From Ficedula albicollis (lineage: Eukaryota; Chordata; Aves; Passeriformes; Muscicapidae), in contig NC_021673.1 of the NCBI RefSeq assembly GCF_000247815.1, positions 48,854,069 through 48,918,068 of the forward strand: a stretch of 64,000 nt of DNA, written 5' to 3'. The notes below the pieces were generated by a model that worked only from the letters and a program-made list of their open reading frames with translations, was not told where the DNA came from and made no database searches. Shown here piece after piece: positions 1-7,650 of this stretch (the first letter of the stretch is position 1; every line of letters starts with the position of its first letter). The position numbers and the translations under genes are program-made.

Positions 1-591
1 ATGACCCTGCCCCAAGTCCCTATGGAAATGCACAGAGCACCCCTACCCAAAGTTGATTGGCTTGGCTGCCAAGCCACACCTGCAGCCCCACCTCTGATGG
101 CCACACCTGCCTGCTGCTGCAGCGGGGCGGGGGGCAGGCCCCATAGGAGATGTCACTACAGGTGCCTGGATCCCAGCCTACATCACTCCTGAAAATGTAC
201 CAGAACCATGAGATACCAACACCCGGGAGCCGGACTCCATTCTTACTCCCGACTTTGGCCATGCTCCCGCTGTTGCCACAGTGCCTACAGCCTCACTGCA
301 TCTGCAGCCGAGACTGGAACAGCCCCAGGACCACACCACTGATGGACACACAGGACACCCGGGAAGTCGCCACCCTGCTGCCAACCTCTGAGAGGAAGCA
401 GCGATGCCGGCATCAGCTCCAGCCCCATCGATGTTTCAATTAGATACCATGTCTACTTGTGACCTGGTTATCTTCGGGATGGAGGTCAAAACAAAAGGTG
501 GTAGAAAATGGGGATGTAGAGGGAGCTGAACTAATTTCTTTCTATTTCTTCATCATCACAAGAGGACTGGCTAAAAGCTGGGGGGACAATT
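1..591 (+). pseudogene. Probable proline-rich N-terminal Gag remnant (unrecognised sequence)
   Basis: This stretch lies immediately upstream of the recognisable capsid segment. Two overlapping open stretches (1-192 and 150-443) are rich in Pro, Gln, Thr and Ser, as expected for the spacer before capsid in class II Gag proteins. No domain can be named and there are several stops, including those just before 592. Assignment to gag rests mainly on position. It could equally contain inserted unrelated sequence. Confidence 0.35.
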
Positions 592-1008
592 ATGGCATTC
601 CCAGTGATATCAGGTAATGGAACTAATCCCATTAAATATATACTATTTAATTGGCAAATTCTCTCAGAATTACACCAGCTGGCTGCTAAACACAGGTTGG
701 GGTCCCTTGCAATTGCAAATACACTTCGATTTATAATTCTTACTGAACTGACACCCTATGATTTAAAACAAATTGTAAAATTACTCTCTACTCCAGTGCA
801 ATATATGATGTTTGAATCACTCTGGAGGTCATATGCAGAGGATCAGGAACTGAAAAATTCAAGAATTTCACAGCAGAACCCATGCTGTGGGGCAGGATTC
901 TCACAACTCATGGGATTACCCCCCCATGGAAGATCCACAAACCCAAGCTCGTTTGAACTCTTCAACACTAGCCCAAACAAAAGAATTAGGCATGTGAGCC
1001 CTAAATAA
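592..1008 (+). pseudogene. gag: Retroviral gag remnant: capsid N-terminal domain
   Basis: An open stretch of 138 codons whose first half looks like the start of a class II retroviral capsid: hydrophobic residues leading into GNGTN, then helical segments ending in a Trp-containing stretch (SLWRSYAEDQ, about residues 78-87). The reading frame is lost near 980-1008, and the capsid continues in another frame from about 1025. The methionine at 592 is probably not a native start, because capsid is normally released from a longer Gag precursor. The product would have been a structural protein of the viral core; here it is broken and not expected to be functional. Confidence 0.75.
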
Positions 1009-1024
1009 GATCACAAACCTGTCT

Positions 1025-1555
1025 GTGCCAGCCCAAAGACATTCAAACATAAGACAAAACCCCAACAAATTGTATATGCAGTTCATAGAACATTTGCAGG
1101 GTGCTATGGAAAAACAAATTGCAAACAGTGAAGCAAGGAATCAATTAATGCTGCAACTAGCACGACATAATGCAAACAAGGACTGTAGAAAGGTTATAAA
1201 TGCATTATCCAAAGAGAATCTATCCCTAGAAAAAAATATTAATGCATGTGCTAATGTTGGAACTGGATCATATAACATGGATATGTTAGCTAATTCTACT
1301 GCAGCTGCAATAAAATGGATACCTCATTGCTACAAATGTGGACAACAAGGCCACGTGAAGGTGAGCTGTCCCAAAAAATCCATCCCACAAAGGACAGTTC
1401 AAGGACAGAGTGGTGTAAATTCATGCTGCAACCGATGTGGAAGGACCAGACATGTAACCAAGGTATGCAAATCAAAATGTCATATTAATGGTCAATTTCT
1501 TAAGAACCAGGAAAACAACAAGCCGAACATGAAGGAGAAATGCGCGACAACGTAA
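1025..1555 (+). pseudogene. gag: Retroviral gag remnant: capsid C-terminal domain and nucleocapsid with two zinc knuckles
   Basis: This 176-codon stretch begins with a major-homology-region-like segment (NIRQNPNKLYMQFIEHLQ, residues 9-26) typical of the capsid C-terminal domain. Two intact CX2CX4HX4C zinc knuckles follow: CYKCGQQGHVKVSC (about residues 106-119) and CNRCGRTRHVTKVC (about 135-148). Tandem CCHC knuckles are the RNA-binding mark of retroviral nucleocapsid. The segment is in a different frame from the upstream capsid piece and overlaps the dUTPase-containing frame at 1540-1555, which recalls the Gag/Pro frame overlap of betaretroviruses, although decay prevents proof of a real frameshift site. 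It has no intact initiation or full-length context. Confidence 0.85.
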
Positions 1556-1953
1556 ATATTTTCCCACCCTCCAGTACAAGCCTGTGTGACCAGCTCACAG
1601 CAAGGGCAAGAGGATCAGCCAGCATGGATGTTCACACCTCAATCCCAATAACCAAAAACTCATCACTGGTACATAAAGTCCCTCTCGAGGCCCAGGGGCC
1701 CATAGGGAAAGGACTGAGTGCCCTCCTTATGGCGAGATCCAGTGCCACCCTGCAAGGTATCTTTGTGTATCCCAGTGTTATAGATGCAGATTGTACAGGA
1801 CAAATACAAGCCACGGTGTCAACCCCTACTCCACCTGTGACTATCCCTGCAAAAAGCAGAATTGCTCAACTTATCCCTTTTAAGTCTTGTGTCCCCAAGG
1901 CAAATTCTAGGGAGCAAGGAGATCAAGGTATACTGGAGTCATGTCATAGGTGA
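1540..1953 (+). pseudogene. Retroviral dUTPase-like segment
   Basis: The open stretch of 137 codons contains the trimeric dUTPase signature region: ARSSATLQGIFVYPSVIDAD (about residues 65-84), then TGQIQ, then a C-terminal SRIAQLI motif (about residues 107-113). In betaretroviruses a dUTPase domain sits between nucleocapsid and protease, which fits the placement here. It hydrolyses dUTP to limit uracil incorporation during reverse transcription. In the second motif the sequence DADCTG places Cys where an aromatic residue (Tyr) is usual, which probably impairs nucleotide stacking. No complete precursor context survives. Confidence 0.8.
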
Positions 1954-2275
1954 TGGAAAACCTATTATAGAGTGTACTGTTACAATGCCTAAGGCTAAGC
2001 CTTTGGAGATAGAGGTCAAGGATCAGACAGGATCAGACGTCACTATCATTTCTGCCCACAAATGGCCTTCGTCATCACTTACAACACTTGCAGAATCTGC
2101 TGTTGCTGGCATCAGAGGGATCACACAGAGCTATTTGAGCGACAATCGTGTGTTGATCAAAAATCATAAAGGCCAAACAGCTACAATTTGGCCATACATT
2201 AATGCAGAATATCTGAACTTATGGGTGAGGGATATTTTGTCAGCACAGGGAGTCTGGGTGGGGTTGGATTTTTGA
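1862..2275 (+). pseudogene. pro: Retroviral aspartic protease remnant with damaged catalytic triad
   Basis: This 137-codon stretch overlaps the dUTPase frame in another frame. It contains a flap-side beta segment (PIIECTV), the active-site-like EVKDQTGSDVTII (residues 51-63), and a late WVRDILSAQ motif (about residues 121-129) matching the conserved Gly-Arg-Asp-like helix of retroviral proteases. The catalytic triad in this family is Asp-Thr/Ser-Gly; here the aligned triplet reads Gln-Thr-Gly, so the catalytic aspartate appears lost. The flanking sequence runs straight on into the RT region. The enzyme would have cleaved the Gag-Pol precursor; this copy should be inactive. Confidence 0.75.
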
Positions 2276-3480
2276 CAGGGGCCATTGTATTAAAGGATGA
2301 AAAGTGTCCCACATTCACTCTAAAATGGCTTACAACTCAGCCAGTGTGGGTACCATAGTGGCCCCTCGAGAAAGAGAGGGGCCCTCAAAACCCTGGTTCA
2401 AGGATACATAGAACCCACTATGAGCCCTTGAAACCCTCTGGTATTTGTCATAAAAAAGAAACCTAGTAAGTGCAGGTTACTCCATGACCTGAGAAAAATT
2501 AATTCCCTAGTGGAAAACATGGGCACTTTGCAACCTGGTATGCCATCCCTGCCTCCTGGACAGGAACAACTGGTTCAAGGATACATAGAACCCACTATGA
2601 GCCCTTGAAACCCTCTGGTATTTGTCATAAAAAAGAAACCTAGTAAGTGCAGGTTACTCCATGACCTGAGAAAAATTAATTCCCTAGTGGAAAACATGGG
2701 CACTTTGCAACCTGGTATGCCATCCCTGCCTCCTGGGACATTCTAATTGTGGACTTGAAAGATAGTTTTTTCACTATTCCTCTACACCCAGATGATACCC
2801 CAAAATTTGCTTTTACAGTGCATTCCATTAATAATGCTGTACCAGTGCAATGTTATCAATGGCATGTTCTTCCACAGGGCTTGAAAAACAGTCCAATGAT
2901 CCATCGATGGTATGTGGAACAAGCACTCTCATCCATGAGAAAACTATTTCCAGGGGCATATTGTTATGATTATATGGATGACATCTTGGTAGCAATGCAA
3001 ACAAAAAAAGAACTTTCACAGATTCAGCCAAGCCTGTTGCAAGCATTAAAAACATTTGGGCTCCACATAGTACCAGAGAAGGGGCAGCAGCAAGCACTCT
3101 GGAAATATTTGGGACTCAGAATAATGAATCAGACTATACAGCCATAAGCTATTCAATTTTCAACTAAGATTCAAACTCTAAATGATGCACAGAAATTTTT
3201 GGTTATTATCAACTGGGTCAGGTGATATCTAGGGTTAACTTACTCACAATTAGCACCTCTATTTGACCTCTTAAAAGGTGATGCTGAGTTAACTTCTCCC
3301 AGAAAATTAAATCCAGAGGCAAAAGCTGCTCTTGAAACAGTAGAGCAAGCCATAACAAACAGACAAGTCCACCAGATATGCCCAGAGGTGTGTATCACTG
3401 TATTTATTCTCATTGTTAATTTTCATCCTACTGGCATTATTGGACAGTGGAATTCACACTGGCCTGATCCTTTGCACATA
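2276..3480 (+). pseudogene. pol: Retroviral reverse transcriptase remnant (fingers, palm, part of thumb/connection)
   Basis: The RT domain begins around 2390 with fingers sequence (VIKKK, then LLHDLRKIN), continues with the palm motif around the first catalytic Asp (MDLKDSFFTIPLHPDD at 2749), then the LPQGLKNSP primer-grip/turn region, and YMDD at 2971-2982. The best open segment is 2749-3147 (132 codons). Downstream thumb/connection sequence to about 3480 contains multiple stops, including one just after 3144. The fingers part is present twice because of a 177-bp tandem duplication (2393-2569 and 2570-2746), and stops occur in both copies. The YMDD catalytic box is intact, but the gene cannot encode a working polymerase. 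Confidence 0.9.
2393..2746 (+). repeat. 177-bp tandem duplication inside the RT region
   Basis: The sequence starting CTGGTTCAAGGATACATAGA at 2393 recurs at 2570 and runs to TGCCATCCCTGCCTCCTGG in both copies, giving a period of 177 bp. By eye the copies are nearly identical. The duplicated segment encodes the fingers subdomain of RT, so one copy is extra relative to the family architecture. Confidence 0.9.
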
Positions 3481-4130
3481 CTAGAATAGATGCCTAAAAA
3501 GACAGCACCCACTGTCTTTGAACTAATTGCACAATTAATTATCAAATGTCATCACAGGTGTTGATCCTTCAAAAATCATTATTTTTGTGACAGTTCAAAT
3601 GGTGTTTTGCTAATTGCACAACCTTGAAAAGTGCCTTGCAAGATTTTTCAGGTCAAATCACTTATCTACCAAGCCATAGATTGCTGAAGTTAAGTGGGGA
3701 AACTGTACTGTCTCTAAAACCTCTGAATAGCTACACACCCTTGAAAGGTGTTACAGTGTTTACTGATGGCTCTGGAAAACCAGGAAAAGCCATTGTAACA
3801 TGGAAAGAGGAAGGTGGGTGGCAAACGTTGGAGGGATATGAGAGTGGAACTATGAGGAGGGATATGAGAGTGGAACTATGAGCTGCAGCTATGGCTTTCC
3901 AACATTTTCCCCACATTCCTCTAAATGTTGTGACTGATTCTGCATATGTAGCTGACATCAGACAGAGATTAGACCAAGCACTATTAAACAAAATTGATAA
4001 TACACAGCTATTTAACTTACTAAAAACTCTATGCCTTTCTATCCAAGCCAGAACTTGCCCTTATTATATACTACACTTTAGGAGTCATGCAAATTCACCA
4101 GGTTTCATCACAGAGGGCAACGCCAGAGCT
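3481..4130 (+). pseudogene. pol: Retroviral RNase H remnant
   Basis: Two open stretches in the same frame (3624-3881 and 3891-4250) carry RNase H marks. VFTDGSGKPGKA at about 3757-3792 holds the first catalytic Asp, and VVTDSAYVADI at about 3928-3960 holds the Asp in TDS. Between them, RVEL followed by a stop and AAA marks the catalytic Glu region, interrupted by the stop at 3879-3881. The stretch HFRSHANSPGF with TEGNARA (about 4073-4130) marks the RNase H end and the RNase H/integrase boundary. A 26-bp direct repeat (3831-3882) precedes the internal stop. The domain degrades the RNA of RNA-DNA hybrids during reverse transcription; this copy is broken. Confidence 0.85.
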
Positions 4131-4640
4131 ATCTACGATATGCTATATATATACATTTCACACACATACATTTCACAGAAAACAAGACATTTCCTGCAGT
4201 TCTGGGGTGTGTCACACTGCACTGGTATTCCTAAATTAGCAACAGGATAAGTCATCATGGAAAGAGCACATGGCACCTTAAAACGTATACCTGAAAAACA
4301 AAAGGGAGGAATGTGTGGTGAGACCCCCACAGAGCAGGATAGCTAAAGCTATCTATACACTAAATCATCTGAGAATAATAGAAAAGTCCCAGAACCCAGA
4401 CATTTGAAATCACTTCCTATCACTACAATCATCTGGTGGTGATCAGTCACCTAAACCCAAGGTGACGGTGCCAGACCTTGCCACCAATAAGTGGGGAGGT
4501 CTGTGGAATATTATCACCTGAGGTCGAGAATATGCGTGTTTCCAAGGACACGGGTACGCATTGGGTACCTGTCAGATGTGTCTGTTCTGCCCAGAGCCAC
4601 AGACAACATCTTCCTGATGGATGTAGTGGAGTCATGTGTA
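4131..4640 (+). pseudogene. pol: Retroviral integrase remnant with internal deletion
   Basis: Soon after the NARA boundary the sequence passes through a short low-complexity tract (TATATATACATTTCACACAC) straight to HFLQFWGVSHCTGIP (about 4187-4231), which belongs to the second half of the integrase catalytic core. Most of the zinc-binding N-terminal domain and the first half of the core, including the first catalytic Asp, therefore appear deleted. The stop at 4248-4250 is followed by MERAHGTLKR, which includes the catalytic Glu, and then by KQKGG. A C-terminal, DNA-binding-like segment follows (TNKWGGLWNII, a stop, GREYAC, then DTGTHWVPVRCV in a shifted frame). The deletion size cannot be measured without a reference element. 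Confidence 0.8.
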
Positions 4641-4925
4641 GAGCAATGATGGAAACAACTTGTTCATTTACTTCATAGAATTACAGGACTTCTAAAATAA
4701 CAGATAACTTTAATTTGTTTAAAAATTAGTTTTTCCTGCTTACAAATTGTTTGTTTCTGTTGAGTTGGGTTTTCTCACAATTCTAAAGTTGAATGTTTCT
4801 ATTTACAGAGTTAAGTTATAATTTTAGCTTAAGGGATTAAATATTTTCTTGTTTGCGTAATTAAGTTGTAATTTATAACTTTAAGCAGTTAAATTGTGAC
4901 ATGCTAAACCAAAGGGTAGAGGTTT
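4641..4925 (+). other. AT-rich spacer between integrase and putative 3' LTR, no env seen
   Basis: About 285 bp rich in A and T with no open frame of note. No surface or transmembrane envelope features (signal peptide, furin site, CX6CC, membrane anchor) can be seen. A purine-rich tract resembling a polypurine tract (AAAGGGTAGAGG) lies at about 4911-4922, directly before the putative LTR start. Confidence 0.5.
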
Positions 4926-5322
4926 TGTCTGACAGCTCCTGAGCATACGTGCTGCAGCTTTAGTGATACATGGAACACATTGTCACATTGTTTATTAAAT
5001 TAGGTAAAAGCCTCATTCAAATTCACCTCATGCTGTCTGTGTCATCTTACCTGCAAAGGGCCCTTGCAGGTAAGATGACAGAGAACAAGTTGCATGTTTT
5101 TTTAATAAAAAGAAATTGGAAATTGTCACAGCACAAGCTGGCTTGTAGCTAGGCAATTAATTCGGCTATAGAAAAGAGATTCAGTTTGGTTAGCCTGGTT
5201 TGATAAACAGGCCCCTACGTAAACCCTGTATTTAAGGAGGGTTCAGAACAAAAAAGAGGCTTTTTGTCACATGGATCACAGAGGGATGTGTAATTTGTCT
5301 CCAGCCACGTCCCCAGTCAACA
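4926..5322 (+). mobile_element. Putative 3' LTR of the class II provirus
   Basis: The segment starts with TGTCTGACAG just after a purine-rich tract and ends with CCCAGTCAACA, giving TG...CA ends. Inside are a TATA-like TATTTAAGGAGG (about 5229-5240) and a downstream purine/T-rich element (AAAAAAGAGGCTTTTTGTC) where R/U5 would lie. AATAAA occurs at about 5104, upstream of the TATA-like site, so it is not an obvious R-region signal. The boundaries are inferred from these cues only, because the 5' LTR is not available for comparison. Confidence 0.4.
5040..5080. repeat. Perfect 17-bp inverted repeat with 7-nt spacer
   Basis: The left arm TGTCATCTTACCTGCAA (5040-5056) and right arm TTGCAGGTAAGATGACA (5064-5080) are exact reverse complements separated by AGGGCCC. 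As RNA or single-stranded DNA this forms a 17-bp hairpin. It lies inside the putative 3' LTR. The left arm read on the minus strand contains CAGGTAAG, a splice-donor-like string, as does the right arm on the plus strand. Confidence 0.95.
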
Positions 5323-5513
5323 TTATATTCCCCAAACAGTCTAGCATTGCAGCACTCCCCATTTGGAAGAGATGTGAATGGTCAAATTTGTGACCCCAGC
5401 GCAGGGCTGTTAACAGTGCTTGTCATCACCCCTTCCCACTCCCTCCCAGCAGAGACAAGTCAGGAGGGCTCTCAGCTCTCAAATGGAATGTGTTCCACTT
5501 GCACGTAACACTT

Positions 5514-5826
5514 TTTTGATGTTGTAATTGTTTCTATGTGGATCTTTTCACCTCCTTCGATGTGTGCTGTATTTTCGCAGATGTATTTGCATGTTACAAA
5601 CCACTTTTGCGTATGGAACCAAGCAGCACACAATAAAACAGATTTGTTAAGCAGACCCTCATACCACCATTTTTGATGTTATAACTGTTTCTATGTGGAT
5701 CTTTTCACCTCCTTCGATGTGTGCTGTATTTTCGCAGATGTATTTGCATGTTACAAACCACTTTTGCGTATGGAACCAAGCAGCACACAATAAAACAGAT
5801 TTGTTAAGCAGACCCTCATACCACCA
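5514..5826. repeat. 157-bp tandem duplication
   Basis: TTTTGATGTT at 5514 recurs at 5671; the two units (5514-5670 and 5671-5826) match apart from about two substitutions near the start (TTGTAATTG versus TTATAACTG). Each unit contains an ATTTGCAT octamer and an AATAAAA string. No coding potential is seen. Confidence 0.95.
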
Positions 5827-5955
5827 GAGTCTCAGGCAGCTTTAGAGACCAAAAATATCTCAGTGATAAATCTCTTTCAAAGGATACACCAGAGTCTCAG
5901 GCAGCTTTAGAGACAGACCAAAAATATCTCAGTGATAAATCTCTTTCAAAGGATT
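5823..5955. repeat. 65-bp tandem duplication with a 4-nt insertion in copy 2
   Basis: ACCAGAGTCTCAGGCAGC at 5823 recurs at 5888. Copy 2 has AGACAGACC where copy 1 has AGACC, i.e. an extra AGAC. This pair abuts the 157-bp pair, giving two independent duplications in direct succession. Confidence 0.95.
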
Positions 5956-7614
5956 TTCAGCCACCTCTAAGAAATTCGGTGATAGCCTTGCATTTGTCAT
6001 CGATTTCTGGGATGAAATACAGAGCAAAGACTTGGTTCAAGGGACCATGATGATTACAGTTGTTGGCTACATACTGAAAAACAAGCCTATTTGGTCAGTC
6101 ATTAACCAGAAAGAAGAAAACAGAAGGTGGTTCATTCAAGAGGCAGTTTATGCTCACTGAGTTGAAACAAATGTCCTTATTGAATTTTGTGAAGTAATTT
6201 TCTAAGCAATTAGTTTCATCCTTACCCCTTCTAGTTGTGATGTGCTGACAAATATTTTTCCACAGCCAAGGAAACTGCAAATAACTTTTCTGTAAAAACT
6301 CAGCTGGTCTTCTGGGAATTCTGTTTTGAGAAGAGGTGACCGTTGAGTGAAATGGGCTTCCCCAAACCCTTTTTCCAGCTTTAGCTTGGTTGGACACCAC
6401 TGCTGGAGACCAGAAGTTTTGTCATTGTGGTTTTAAGAATCTCTGCAGACATGAGCTTGTGGGATAAAGAGTTAGTTTAATGTGGTTGCACCCATCTGAA
6501 CTATCTAATGCTGCTCTTTTCAGAACTTTGAGCTATAGGAAAAGATATGGGGTTTTTTAACATGAGTGTAACTCCTGCACTGAATAAGATCTTGGAGTAC
6601 ATCCATTATTCTAGGAAAATTTTTATTAGTGCTTTAACTTTGCTTTGCCTAGAGGCAAAGACAGGACCTGACCATGAGGGGTTGGCAGGATTCCTGTCCT
6701 GTTTTTTTTAAGGAGAAAAATTTGCAAACAATACAGTCTCTATTTCTTAAGTTTGCACCAATGTGAAAAACCATCAAAGACAAGCATCTTGATCTCTTCC
6801 TGACATTTGTGGTGGGGACTTCAAGGAACTCAGTTCAAGAAAAAAATCCAGCCCCATGTCAGCTAACCCTGCAAGGGTGGGCAACTGCTAGTAGTCAGCC
6901 AGGATGGATTTATTCCGATGGCATGATCAGAGGAGGTAGCATGGACAGTGAGGTTTAGGCTCCTTGCTGAGGATGCCTTCCTGCACAGCTTGGCTATGGA
7001 TGTCTCCCCCACTTCATTCCCCAGCCTTTCCCTTTGGCCACACTAACTACAACCATCGAGTTACCCATCCCCATGATCCCCTATGCCTGGGGAACCATAA
7101 TTAGACAGTGATGGCTCTGTAAGGGTGATGAAGTTCTATTTTGGGGAAGCAGGTCATATTTGAGTGGGAGTATGTTGGATCTCTGCGTGAGTCTGCCACA
7201 GCAGAGCCCACGGATGGACTGACATTTCCATGCATCCTGTTTACACTGCAGCCCAGACAGCAGAAGTATTTTCAAACAAAAATGAAGATTGCATTGTAAT
7301 CACCCCACGTTAAGGAAACAAACATTTTTTGCCACAATGAAAACCAAACATTCGCTCAAGATTTAGGTTTCCTTTCCCTTAAGCTATCTGCAAAACATGA
7401 ACTCTGACTTTTTCTCTTTTCTCCCATTGATTTCCTCATCTCTGTCCTGTGATACATTAAATTGAGAAATGTTTGCCATAGGTAACAGTTTCACATTTTT
7501 GCATTTCACAGCATGCCAGGAATTTAGTTGCTGAGCATTTTGTGTTTTGAAATGTCAGGCATGTCTGTCTGAATCAACTGCACTGTAAGCAATGCCTGTA
7601 TTTTGACGTCTTTA

Positions 7615-7650
7615 CAGAGAGAGAGAGCGAGAGAGCGAGAAAAAAAAAAA
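7615..7650. repeat. GA-rich simple repeat running into an A tract
   Basis: Alternating AGAGAG with GCGAG interruptions is followed by about ten A residues. Confidence 0.85.

Larger units (their letters stand above)
1..5322 (+). mobile_element. Degenerate class II (betaretrovirus/ERVK-like) endogenous retrovirus, 5' end outside window
   Basis: Gag, dUTPase, protease, RT, RNase H and integrase remnants occur in the order Gag-Pro-Pol on one strand, which is the betaretroviral/ERVK layout with dUTPase next to protease. The segments lie in different frames (capsid in frame 1, nucleocapsid in frame 2, dUTPase in 1, protease in 2, RT in 1, RNase H in 3) and are separated by stops, so this is a fossil. 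The 5' LTR and leader are outside the window. No env-like segment is visible between the integrase end (about 4640) and the probable 3' LTR (about 4926-5322). The 3' boundary is an estimate; target-site duplications cannot be checked because the 5' end is missing. Class assignment is by motif recognition, not by search. Confidence 0.85.

Noticed and set aside
4926..5322. Matching 5' LTR for the provirus
   Set aside because: No second copy of this sequence was found in the window; the 5' LTR must lie before position 1 if it survives.
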